Below, in pieces: positions 25,197 through 32,934 of a stretch of DNA of 64,000 nt. The stretch is taken from positions 186,001-250,000 of the forward strand of contig CAVWKS010000036.1 of assembly GCA_963755635.1 (NCBI GenBank), written 5' to 3'. Every line of letters starts with the position of its first letter. Position 1 is the stretch's first letter. The DNA comes from AC-32 sp963755635. GTDB taxonomy: Bacteria > Actinomycetota > Thermoleophilia > Gaiellales > Gaiellaceae. A program made the position numbers and the translations under genes. The notes under the pieces were generated by a model. The model did not search any database and had not been told where the DNA came from. It saw only the letters and a list, made by a program, of their open reading frames with translations.

Positions 25197-26050
25197 GCGT
25201 TCTCGTAGTCGTAGAAGCCGTGACCGGTCTTGCGGCCGAGCTGTCCGGCTTGCTGCATCTCGAGCAGACGTTGCGGCGGCGCCATCCGCTCCTCACCGAG
25301 CGCCGCGTGGAGGGCTTCGGACGCGTGCACGTGGACGTCGACGCCGATCAGGTCGATCAGGGCACACGGGCCGATCGGCCAGTTGGCCCCGAACCGCATC
25401 GCGCGGTCGACGTCCTCGGGGCTGACGCGCGACTCGTCGAGCACCCGCACGCAGTCGTTCAGGAGCGGGATCAGGATCCGGTTGACGATGAAGCCCGGCG
25501 TGTCGTTGCAGGCGACCGGCTCCTTGCCGATCCGCTGTGCGAAGGCATAGGCGGTGTCGAAGGCGTCGTCGCTCGTGTGGACCGTGCGGATCACCTCGAC
25601 GAGCGGGAGCACGGGCGCCGGGTTGAAGAAGTGCATGCCGACGACCTGCTCGGGGCGCCGGGTCGCCTCGGCGATCTGCGTGACGGAGAGCGCGGACGTG
25701 TTCGTGGCAAGGATTGCCTCAGGCGAGACGATCCCGTCGAGCTGCGAGAAGAGCTCGCGCTTGACGTCGAGATCCTCGAAGGCAGCCTCGATCACGAGCT
25801 CGCAGGAGTCGAGCTCGGCGAGGTCGGTGACGAGCGTGAGGCGGCCGAGCGCGGCGTCCTTGTCGGCCTGCGTCAACCGCTCCTTCTCGACGCCGCGTGT
25901 CAGGTAGTGGTCGATCCGCGCCCGGGCGCGCTCGCCGAGCTCGGGCTCGACCTCGCGGCCGACGACCTCGAGTCCCGCCTGCAGACACACCTGCGCGATC
26001 CCCGAGCCCATCGTCCCGAGCCCGACGACGCCGACACGCGAAATCTCCAC
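25193..26050 (-). CDS. 3-hydroxybutyryl-CoA / 3-hydroxyacyl-CoA dehydrogenase
   Basis: 285 residues. NAD-binding Rossmann motif VGVVGLGTMGSGIAQVCLQAG at the N-terminus, then the catalytic region GMHFFNPAPVLPLVEVIR (His of the His-Glu dyad) and NDTPGFIVNRILIPLLNDC. The C-terminal domain ends in LGRKTGHGFYDY. It oxidises 3-hydroxyacyl-CoA to 3-ketoacyl-CoA, or the reverse for storage polyesters. The GTG at 26050 is chosen because the upstream open codons run toward repeated element B. A thiolase gene upstream on the same strand supplies the next step. Confidence 0.93.
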   Translation of the reverse strand: MEISRVGVVGLGTMGSGIAQVCLQAGLEVVGREVEPELGERARARIDHYLTRGVEKERLTQADKDAALGRLTLVTDLAELDSCELVIEAAFEDLDVKRELFSQLDGIVSPEAILATNTSALSVTQIAEATRRPEQVVGMHFFNPAPVLPLVEVIRTVHTSDDAFDTAYAFAQRIGKEPVACNDTPGFIVNRILIPLLNDCVRVLDESRVSPEDVDRAMRFGANWPIGPCALIDLIGVDVHVHASEALHAALGEERMAPPQRLLEMQQAGQLGRKTGHGFYDYENA

Positions 26051-26085
26051 GCGCGCGATCGTAGACGGTCGCGCCAGCGAAAGAG

Positions 26086-26202
26086 CCCATTCCCCCACCC
26101 AGGGTGGGGTTGACTGCCCGCCACCCTCGTGGGTGACGTTACCGGCGAAACGGTCACGTGTCTGTGACCGGTCCGCGCCGAAAGCGTGAATTTTCTCGGT
26201 CC
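26086..26202 (-). repeat. Structured intergenic element, copy B (upstream of hydroxyacyl-CoA dehydrogenase)
   Basis: About 117 nt related to copy A (17871-17985), in the same orientation relative to the downstream gene. On the minus strand GGTCAC-AGACAC-GTGACC forms a hairpin, whereas copy A has a different stem sequence at this place that still pairs. The outer CGGCG/CGCCG stem is kept. The middle hairpin is CACCC-ACGA-GGGTG, shorter than in A. The last palindrome CCCCACCCAGGGTGGGG (26093-26109) is identical in both. It fills nearly all the space between the thiolase stop (26205) and the dehydrogenase start (26050). Confidence 0.75.
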
Positions 26203-26204
26203 GG

Positions 26205-27350
26205 CTAGATCCGCTCGATCACGGCGGCGATCGCCTGGCCGAAGCCGATGCACATCGTCGCGAGGCCGTAGCGGCCCTGCCGCCGCTCGAGCTCTCCCAG
26301 CAGTGTCGCCGTGATCCGCGCGCCCGTGGCGCCGAGCGGATGGCCGAGCGAGATCCCGCCGCCGTTCGGGTTCACGTCGCCGGCCCGCTCGGACAGCCCG
26401 GCGTCCTGCAGGAACTGGAGCGCGACCGACGCGAACGCCTCGTTCACCTCGATCACCGACACGTCGTCCCATCCCAGCCCGGCCCGCTCCAGCGCGCGGG
26501 AAGACGCCTGCGGGTTGCCGTGCAGCATCAGCCGCGGATCGACTCCGGCGAGCCCGAACGACACGAACCGCGCCCGCGGCTCGAGCCCCAGCCGGGAGCA
26601 GGCAGCCTCGCTCGCGATCAGGACCGCGGCGGCGCCGTCGCAGATCTGGCTCGAGTTCCCCGCGGTCACCTTCCCGTCCGGCAGGAACGCGGGCGCCAGC
26701 GCCGCGAGCGCCTCCGGGGACGTGTCCGCGCGCGGCGTCTCGTCGACGGCGAACAGCGTCCCGACGTGCGGGTTCGACACCTCCACCGGCACGATCTCCC
26801 GCTCGAACCGCCCCTCGCCCATCGCCGCCAGCGCCCGCCGGTGCGACTCGTACGAGTACGCGTCGAGCTCTTCGCGGGAAAGCCCCCACTCCGAAGCGAT
26901 CAGCTCGGCCGAAATCCCTTGCGGCACGATCTCCCAGCGCTCGAGCAGCTTGTCGGAGAGATCGCCGCCGCTCGAGCCCATCGGCACCCGCGACATCGAC
27001 TCCACGCCCGCGGACACGACCAGCTCGAGCTGGCCCGACCACACCGCAGTCGCCGCGTTGAAGTTGGCCTGCATCGAGGAGCCGCACTGCCGGTCGACGG
27101 TCGTCCCGGGCACAGAATCGGGCCAGCCCGCAACGAGCGGCGCCATCCGCCCGATGTTCCAGCCCTGCTCGCCGACCTGCGAGACGCAGCCCATCTGCAC
27201 GTCCTCGACCTCCGCCGGATCGAGGCCGTTCCGCGCGACGAGCCCGTTCAGCACCTGACCCGCGAGCTCGTCTGCGCGCAGGGAGGCAAGCGTTCCGTTC
27301 CGCTTCCCGATGGGCGAGCGAACAGCGTCGACGATCAGCGCATCACGCAT
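26205..27350 (-). CDS. Acetyl-CoA C-acyltransferase (thiolase)
   Basis: 381 residues. Nucleophile Cys in TVDRQCGSSMQAN, NEAFA (VIEVNEAFASVALQF), and active-site His in GISLGHPLGATGARI. The last motif is CIGFGQAIAAV where the family usually has CIGGG; the second Cys is retained. It cleaves 3-ketoacyl-CoA or condenses acetyl-CoA. It forms a beta-oxidation or ketoacyl set with the downstream dehydrogenase. The ATG at 27350 (MRDALIVDAVRSPIGK) is clear, and the gene is divergent from the aldehyde dehydrogenase. Confidence 0.94.
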   Translation of the reverse strand: MRDALIVDAVRSPIGKRNGTLASLRADELAGQVLNGLVARNGLDPAEVEDVQMGCVSQVGEQGWNIGRMAPLVAGWPDSVPGTTVDRQCGSSMQANFNAATAVWSGQLELVVSAGVESMSRVPMGSSGGDLSDKLLERWEIVPQGISAELIASEWGLSREELDAYSYESHRRALAAMGEGRFEREIVPVEVSNPHVGTLFAVDETPRADTSPEALAALAPAFLPDGKVTAGNSSQICDGAAAVLIASEAACSRLGLEPRARFVSFGLAGVDPRLMLHGNPQASSRALERAGLGWDDVSVIEVNEAFASVALQFLQDAGLSERAGDVNPNGGGISLGHPLGATGARITATLLGELERRQGRYGLATMCIGFGQAIAAVIERI

Positions 27351-27398
27351 CGCGACCGTTCTTCGCGTAGCACGTCTGCGGCACCATAGGCTGTAACT

Positions 27399-28826
27399 AT
27401 GGCGACGACTGCAACCGAACGAAGGCTGTTCGTCGCCGGCGAGTGGATCGAGACGGGCGAGTGGCTGGAGGTCAAGTCTCCCTACTCGGGCGAGCTCGTC
27501 GCGCGGGTGGCCAAGGGAGGCGCCGCCGAGACGAAGCGGGCGATCGACGCCGCCGAGGAGGCGATGCGGGAGCCGCTGCCGGCGCACAAGCGGGCCGAGA
27601 TCCTCGTGCGCGTGGTTTCCGCGCTCGCGCGGCGGCACGACGAGGTGGCGCGGCTGATCTCCGACGAGGCTGGCAAGCCGATGAAGGCAGCGCGGGTCGA
27701 GGCCAAGCGGGCGATGTCGACCTACACGTTCGCCGCGGTCGAGGCGCGCAAGCTCGCCGGCGAGATGGTGCCGATGGACGCCGCGCAGGCGGGCGAGGGC
27801 AAGCTCGCGTTCACGCTGCGCAGGCCGATCGGGATCGTCGGCGCGATCTCGCCGTTCAACTTCCCGCTCAACCTGGTCGCGCACAAGCTCGCCCCCGCGC
27901 TGGCCGCGGGCTGTGCGGTCGTGCTCAAGCCCGCGAGCCAGACTCCCCTCTCGGCACTGCTGCTCGCCGAGCTGGAAGAGGAAGCAGGCCTGCCGCCGGG
28001 CTGGCTCAGCGTCGTTGCGGGCTCCTCGTCCGAGATCGGCGACGTGCTGGTCGAGGACGAGCGCGTCAAGGCGATCACGTTCACCGGCTCCGGCGGCGTC
28101 GGCTGGGGCCTGAAGGAGCGCGCGCCGAAGAAGAAGGTCAACCTCGAGCTCGGCAACGCGACGCCGGTGATCGTCACCGCCGACGCCGATCTCGACGCGG
28201 CCGCAGCGGCCCTGGCCGCGAACAGCTTCTCGTTCGCGGGGCAGAGTTGCATCTCGGTGCAGCGGATCTACGTCGAGCGGGCTGCCTACGACGAGCTGCT
28301 CGGGCGGATGCTGCCGCTGGTCGAGACGCTTCGCGTCGGCGACCCGGCCGACGAAGAGACCGACGTCGGGCCGGTGATCGACCAGGACGCGAAGCAGCGG
28401 ATCCTCGAATGGATCGAGGAGGCGCGCTCGGCCGGCGCCGAGGTGCTGGCCGGCGGCGACGAGCGCGACGGGCTGCTCCAGCCGACGGTGATCGCGCAGG
28501 CGAATCCGGAGCTGAAGGTGAGCTGTGACGAGGTCTTCGGGCCGGTCGTCACGGTCAACCCGGTCGATTCGCTGGACGAGGCGATCGAGCTGGCGAACGG
28601 CACGCGGTACGGCCTGCAGGCGGGCATCTTCACGAGCTCGCTGGACACGGCGCTCCGTGCGGCGCGAGAGCTCGACTTCGGCGGCGTGACCGTCAACGAG
28701 GCGCCGACCTTCCGCGCCGACCAGATGCCCTACGGCGGCGTCAAGGACTCCGGAAACACCCGCGAAGGCCCGCACTACGCGGTCCGCGAGCTGACCGAGG
28801 AGCACCTCGTCGTCGTCGCCTTGTAG
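27399..28826 (+). CDS. NAD(P)-dependent aldehyde dehydrogenase
   Basis: 475 residues of the ALDH superfamily. Cofactor motif ITFTGSGGVGWGL, general base Glu in NLELGNATPVIV and catalytic Cys in SFAGQSCISVQRIYV. The N-terminal half has GIVGAISPFNFPLNLVAHKLAPALAAG, and the C-terminal half has DEVFGPVVTVNPV and MPYGGVKDSG. The Q-S-C-x-S variant and overall shape resemble lactaldehyde / semialdehyde-type enzymes, but the substrate is not determined. Only 48 bp separate it from the divergent thiolase gene. Confidence 0.92.
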   Translation: MATTATERRLFVAGEWIETGEWLEVKSPYSGELVARVAKGGAAETKRAIDAAEEAMREPLPAHKRAEILVRVVSALARRHDEVARLISDEAGKPMKAARVEAKRAMSTYTFAAVEARKLAGEMVPMDAAQAGEGKLAFTLRRPIGIVGAISPFNFPLNLVAHKLAPALAAGCAVVLKPASQTPLSALLLAELEEEAGLPPGWLSVVAGSSSEIGDVLVEDERVKAITFTGSGGVGWGLKERAPKKKVNLELGNATPVIVTADADLDAAAAALAANSFSFAGQSCISVQRIYVERAAYDELLGRMLPLVETLRVGDPADEETDVGPVIDQDAKQRILEWIEEARSAGAEVLAGGDERDGLLQPTVIAQANPELKVSCDEVFGPVVTVNPVDSLDEAIELANGTRYGLQAGIFTSSLDTALRAARELDFGGVTVNEAPTFRADQMPYGGVKDSGNTREGPHYAVRELTEEHLVVVAL

Positions 28827-28860
28827 TTTCCGAAGGCGTGGCTAGGGGAACGAGACGCTC

Positions 28861-29013
28861 ATGATCGGACTCGCGCTAGCGATCATCATCGTCGGGATCG
28901 TCTTCGGCTTCGTGATCCCCTTCGTCGGGATCGTCGTCGGGCTCGTCGGGCTTGCGCTCCTCGTCGCGTTCCTGTTCGGCTTCGGCCGCGGCGCGGCCCG
29001 GACGCGTCCGTAG
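28861..29013 (+). CDS. Small hydrophobic membrane protein (50 residues)
   Basis: The frame encodes two hydrophobic stretches (IGLALAIIIVGIVFGFVIPF and IVVGLVGLALLVAFLFG) with a short basic tail (GRGAARTRP). A ribosome site (AGGGGAACG) precedes the ATG at 28861 with good spacing. Such small two-helix proteins are common next to ALDH or in envelope loci but have no defined function. It lies between the aldehyde dehydrogenase and the zinc-ribbon genes, all on the plus strand. Confidence 0.7.
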   Translation: MIGLALAIIIVGIVFGFVIPFVGIVVGLVGLALLVAFLFGFGRGAARTRP

Positions 29014-29036
29014 GGACCGGTAGACTCGCGCCCCGC

Positions 29037-29602
29037 GTGGCGCGTTTTTCCCTGCTAAACCGCATCGGCCGGAGCGGGTCAACCCCATCCGGGAACGCCG
29101 CCCCGCCGCTCGTCCGCCGTGCGCCCTCGCCGGGCGCCTTGCGCCGCGAGCGCCGTGCGATCCTGAAGGCGCGCGAGGAGCGAATCCGCGACCTCGGAGG
29201 GCTCACGCTCGAGATGTACCGCCGCTCGACGTTCCGCGACGAGCTGCTGCTCGAGCAGTGCCGCGAGATCGTCGCCCTCGAGGAGCGGCTGAACGAGCTC
29301 GACTCGATGCTGGCCGCAGTCGCGAGCGCAAGCCGGGCGCCCACGACCTGCGAGTGCGGCGCGCCCGTGCCGTGGGGATCGCACTTCTGCGCGAACTGCG
29401 GCCGCCCGTCGGCCGCGAGCCCGTCGTCGCGTGCGAGAGCTGCGGCCACCCGCTGCCGGCGGACGCCCAGTTCTGCGCGAGCTGCGGCAAGCCCGCCGGA
29501 GACGCGGAAGAGGTCGACGAGACCACGCCCGAGGAGCCCCCGGTTGAGGAGCCTCCCGTCGCGCACGCCGCCGAGCCGGCCGCGGACAGCTGGGAACGCT
29601 AG
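29037..29602 (+). CDS. Double zinc-ribbon protein, one frameshift
   Basis: Starts at GTG 29037 (MARFSLLNRIG). A basic helical and coiled-coil N-terminal half (about 30-100, RDELLLEQCREIVALEERLNELDSML) is followed by two zinc ribbons, CECGAPVPWGSHFCANCG and CESCGHPLPADAQFCASCG. The second ribbon and the acidic tail (ending in PAADSWER) lie in another frame; one base must be corrected near 29410. A similar ribbon begins the next gene. Function unknown. Proteins of this type often recruit partners at the membrane or ribosome, but nothing here decides that. Confidence 0.75.
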
Positions 29603-29606
29603 GCAG

Positions 29607-30281
29607 TTGAGCGCGCCCGAGCCGGAGAGGGAGTGCCCGCGGTGCAGGACGCCGTATGCCTCGGGGCAGGAGTACTGCCTCGAGTGCGGCGCGCGTCTCC
29701 CGGCGAGCGGCGGGCTGATCGCTCGGCTCGGCTCAGCCTGGCGCAGGCGCCTCGGCTGGTATCCCGGCGACTGGGTCTGGCCGGCGCTGCTCGCGCTCGT
29801 GATCGCAGCCGTGGCCGGCACGGCCTCGGCGCTCTGGCTGGCGGACAGCTCCGACGCCAGCGGCAGCACGCTGGTCGAGACCTCGCCGGCCGCTTCCAGC
29901 GTCCAGCAGACGACGGAGAGCGCGCCCGAGCCGACGACCGCGACGACGGCTACCACCACCACCGCAGCAGCGCCGCCGCCGCCTCCCCAGCCGACGCCGA
30001 ACCGGCTCACGAAGTGGCCGGCCGGGCACAGCGGCTGGACGATCGTCCTCGACTCGCTCCCGAGCGGAAGCCCCGTCGCCTACGGCGAGGCCCGGCAAGC
30101 CCTGGGGAAGGGCATGAAGCGCGTCGGCGTGCTCAACTCCTCCGGCTACTCGAGCCTGCACCCCGGCTATCTCGTCGTTTTCGCCGGGATCTACGGCAGC
30201 GAGGTCGAGGCGCAGAGCGCGCTCCTCAACGCGCACGAGCACGGCTACGGCGGCGCCTACCCGCGCCGGATCACGCCCTGA
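29607..30281 (+). CDS. Zinc-ribbon, single-pass membrane protein with C-terminal SPOR-like region
   Basis: About 224 residues from a TTG at 29607. An N-terminal zinc ribbon (CPRCRTPYASGQEYCLECGARL) is followed by one membrane helix (WVWPALLALVIAAVAGTASALWLA), a low-complexity Ser/Thr/Pro stretch (ATTATTTTAAAPPPPP), and a C-terminal domain (WTIVLDSLPSGSP ... LGKGMKRVGVLNSSGYSSLHPGYLVVFAGIYGSEVEAQSAL). That end has the pattern of a SPOR fold, which binds denuded peptidoglycan. Orientation is probably ribbon inside, SPOR outside. It follows the double-ribbon gene by 4 bp. Confidence 0.75.
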   Translation: MSAPEPERECPRCRTPYASGQEYCLECGARLPASGGLIARLGSAWRRRLGWYPGDWVWPALLALVIAAVAGTASALWLADSSDASGSTLVETSPAASSVQQTTESAPEPTTATTATTTTAAAPPPPPQPTPNRLTKWPAGHSGWTIVLDSLPSGSPVAYGEARQALGKGMKRVGVLNSSGYSSLHPGYLVVFAGIYGSEVEAQSALLNAHEHGYGGAYPRRITP

Positions 30282-30317
30282 CGCACGTTTACGCGGCTGA
30301 CAACTCGGGCGCGGACT

Positions 30318-30345
30318 TTGTGACAGAGCCGGAGTTCGTTATATT
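30318..30345 (+). promoter_or_regulatory. Candidate sigma-70 promoter for 30434 gene
   Basis: TTGTGA (30318-30323) and TATATT (30340-30345) with a 16-bp spacer. They lie in an intergenic stretch notably poorer in G+C than its surroundings, followed by a long A/T-rich leader (GTTAACAAAGC, AAGATTAATAGGAGG). This is the best vegetative-type promoter seen in the window. Confidence 0.5.
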
Positions 30346-30433
30346 CGGTTTCAGCAAGCCCGGGCGCAGGTAAGGATTAACCGCTGGTTAACAAAGCTTT
30401 GCGGAAGATTAATAGGAGGCAGAGATACTGACC

Positions 30434-30883
30434 TTGGACGAACGAGCCCTCCAGATTCAGGCCTGCATGTATCAGTACTCACGCGCCATCTACAGGTCGA
30501 TCAAGGACCTGATCGACCCCTATGTGGACGGGGAAACGCGAATCCAGCACCGCCGTGACGTGCTGGAGGCCTGCGAGCAGACGATGGAGCGGCTCGCGAA
30601 GGATCCGCTCTACTTCGCCAAGCCTGACCGGGCGCTGTTCCAGGACATCCGGCGCTACTTCCCGATCACGTGCCAGGCGCAGGTCGCGTGGGCCGTGCGG
30701 GAAGGCGTCGCAGCGGCGGTCGCATTCATCGAGAGCCAGATCGAGGCCGGCGCGTTCGACGGCGGCGTCGCCCGCTGCCGGGCCACCACGCGCAAGGGCA
30801 AGCCGTGCCAGCGCACGCCGCTGCCCGACCGCGACTACTGCCCGTCGCACCAGCACCTCGAACGATCTCGCGTCGCGGCGTAG
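30434..30883 (+). CDS. Conserved-type protein with C-terminal Cys/His zinc motif
   Basis: 149 residues, family not recognised with certainty. The body is helical (YQYSRAIYRSIKDLIDPYV, RRDVLEACEQTMERLAKDP). The C-terminus is a compact metal site, CRATTRKGKPCQRTPLPDRDYCPSHQHLE, with Cys-x9-Cys and Cys-x2-His. Start choice is open: TTG at 30434 lies 14 bases after a strong AGGAGG, while an in-frame CTG at 30428 has ideal 8-base spacing. It has its own AT-rich promoter region and is followed 35 bp later by pafBC, so a DNA-damage or stress link is possible but unproven. Confidence 0.7.
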   Translation: MDERALQIQACMYQYSRAIYRSIKDLIDPYVDGETRIQHRRDVLEACEQTMERLAKDPLYFAKPDRALFQDIRRYFPITCQAQVAWAVREGVAAAVAFIESQIEAGAFDGGVARCRATTRKGKPCQRTPLPDRDYCPSHQHLERSRVAA

Positions 30884-30918
30884 CCGAGCCTCGTCCTGAG
30901 CGGATAGGCTCGCCTCGG

Positions 30919-32934
30919 GTGTCGCACGACACGGACAAGCTGATCCGCCAGCTCTCGCTGGTCGCGTTCCTGATGGCGGAGCGGCGGCCGGTGACCGCCC
31001 GCGAGATCAAATCCAGCGTCGAGGGCTACCAGGAGATGTCCGATGAGGCGTTCGCCCGCCGGTTCTACTCCGACCGCGCGGAGCTGCAGGCGCTGGGCGT
31101 GCCGCTCACCTCGCAGCGCGACGAGTACACCGGCGAGGAGCTCTACAACATGCGCTCCGAGCGCTACTTCCTTCCCGAGCTCGAGCTCAACGGCGACGAG
31201 CTGGCGGCGCTGCAAACGGCGCTCTACCTGCTCGAAGGGAAGTTCGCGTACGCCGAGCCGCTGCGGCTCGCGCTCCAGAACCTCGCGCTCGGCCGGCCCG
31301 GGTTCTCGGAGGCCCCGACGCAGACGGCGATGCGCGTGGAGGTGCTCGACCCCGAGTACTCGCCCGAGATGCAGGGCCGGCTGAGCAAGCTCGAGGCGGC
31401 GATCTCGAAGCAGCGCACGGTCAAGTTCCCGTACTGGTCGATCTCGCGCGACGACGAGCGCGAGCGCACGATCAACCCCTACGCGCTCTTCCAGGACGCG
31501 GGCGCCTGGTACGTCGTCGGGCAGGACCTCGACGCTGAGGACGAGCGCACGTTCCGCGTGTCCCGGATCCGCGGCGAGATCCGCTTCGCCACCCGCCGCG
31601 AGCGCGACTTCCGCCCGCCGGCCGAGCTGGACGTCGACCGGTACCGCGGGCGGCCTCCCTGGCAGATCGGCGATCTGCGCGGCGAGGCGCGGATCGAGGT
31701 CGGCGGCGATACGGCCTGGTGGGTGCAGCGCACCTACGGCGGCAGCGGGCGTGTCGAGGACGGCGTCTTCGTCACCGAGTACTCCAGCCTGCCGCTGCTC
31801 GCGTCGTGGCTCCTGCGCCAGGACGGCCGCGCGGTTCCGCGCGAGCCGGAAGACCTGCGCCGCGAGGTCGCGCGGGCGCTCAAGCTCGTGCGCGAGCGGC
31901 ACGAGCAGGAGCCGCGCCGGCTGGCCGCCGAGTCCGACGGCGCCGAGGACGAGCCCACGGAGCGGCCCGCCGCCCCGGTCGCGCCCGAGCGGTTCGCGGT
32001 GCTGCAGGCACTGCTCGCCTTCCTGCTCGACAGCTGCGGCGAGGAAAACGAGGCCGAGATCCCGGCGGCCGACCTGATCGAGCGCTTCCACATCCCGCCC
32101 GACGAGCTCCAGGAGCATCTCTCGCTGCTCAACCTCGTCAACTTCGGCGGCGGCTGCTACGCCGTCTACGCGGAGCTGCACGACGACACCGTCCGGGTCG
32201 ACAAGGAGCTCTTCGGCGACACCTTCCGCTCACCGCCGCGCCTGACCCCGCTCGAGGCGCGCGCGATCCGGCTCGCGCTCGAGTTCGTCGGGCCGATGAT
32301 CGCGGCCGACTCGCGTACGCCGCTCGACCGCGTGCGGGCGAAGCTCGAGGAGACCTTCGGCGAGTTCGAGCTCGCCCAGACTCCCGAGCCGCACATCCAG
32401 CGGGCGGAGGAAGACCTCGTGGCCACGCTCAGCCGGGGCGCGAACGAGCGCCGTCTGGTCGAGGTCGACTACCTGAAGGAGGGAGAGGACGAGGTCTCGA
32501 TGCACCTCGTCGAGCCGTACTCGCTCGAGCGGCGGCTGCCGTTCTGGTACGTCCACACGTGGGACCGCACACGCGACGGCGAGCGCTCGTTCCGGCTCGA
32601 CCGGATGCGCAGCGCGCGGATCCAGCGCGCGCACTTCGAGCCGCGGCAGGCCTTCGACCCGAACGTCTTCCGGGACGCCCGCCCGGCGCGGATCTGGTAC
32701 TCGAAGCAGATCGCCCGCTGGGAAGTCGAGAAGGGCGCCCACCCCCTCGCGGACGGCTCTGCGGCTGCGGAGAAGCCGGTCGGCAGCCCCGAGTGGCTGG
32801 TCGGCGAGATCCTCTCGTACCGTGGCGAGGCCGTCGTGCTCGACCCGCCCGAGCTGCGCCAGGCAGTCGCGAAGCGAGCCCGCGAGCTCCAGCGCGAGCT
32901 CGGCGTCTCGCGCGTCAAGGTCGCGGCAACCTAG
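30919..32934 (+). CDS. pafBC: PafB-PafC fused WYL-domain transcriptional regulator
   Basis: About 671 residues with two tandem modules of helix-turn-helix plus WYL domain. Module 1: HTH (LIRQLSLVAFLMAERRPVTAREI ...) and WYL core RTVKFPYWSISRDDERERTINPYALF ... WYVVGQDL. Module 2: HTH-like (VLQALLAFLLDSCGEENEAEIPAADLIERFHI) and WYL region RLVEVDYLKEGEDEVSMHLVEPYSLERRLPFWYVHTWD. This is the layout of the mycobacterial PafB/PafC pair, which switches on the LexA-independent DNA-damage response; here it is one chain. GTG at 30919 is the best start. It ends 4 bp into the convergent kinase gene. Confidence 0.88.
   Translation: MSHDTDKLIRQLSLVAFLMAERRPVTAREIKSSVEGYQEMSDEAFARRFYSDRAELQALGVPLTSQRDEYTGEELYNMRSERYFLPELELNGDELAALQTALYLLEGKFAYAEPLRLALQNLALGRPGFSEAPTQTAMRVEVLDPEYSPEMQGRLSKLEAAISKQRTVKFPYWSISRDDERERTINPYALFQDAGAWYVVGQDLDAEDERTFRVSRIRGEIRFATRRERDFRPPAELDVDRYRGRPPWQIGDLRGEARIEVGGDTAWWVQRTYGGSGRVEDGVFVTEYSSLPLLASWLLRQDGRAVPREPEDLRREVARALKLVRERHEQEPRRLAAESDGAEDEPTERPAAPVAPERFAVLQALLAFLLDSCGEENEAEIPAADLIERFHIPPDELQEHLSLLNLVNFGGGCYAVYAELHDDTVRVDKELFGDTFRSPPRLTPLEARAIRLALEFVGPMIAADSRTPLDRVRAKLEETFGEFELAQTPEPHIQRAEEDLVATLSRGANERRLVEVDYLKEGEDEVSMHLVEPYSLERRLPFWYVHTWDRTRDGERSFRLDRMRSARIQRAHFEPRQAFDPNVFRDARPARIWYSKQIARWEVEKGAHPLADGSAAAEKPVGSPEWLVGEILSYRGEAVVLDPPELRQAVAKRARELQRELGVSRVKVAAT

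Noticed and set aside
26112..26135. Guanidine-II (mini-ykkC) riboswitch, because copy B has a CACCC-ACGA-GGGTG hairpin
   Set aside because: The motif needs two ACGR hairpins; the second is absent and copy A lacks the ACGA loop.
17871..26202. Elements A and B as insertion-sequence-derived miniature transposons
   Set aside because: No terminal inverted repeats bounding both copies and no target-site duplications are visible; kept as structured repeats instead.
26205..28805. 866-codon minus ORF as a giant thiolase
   Set aside because: Residues before the ATG at 27350 are antisense to the aldehyde dehydrogenase gene and have no protein character.
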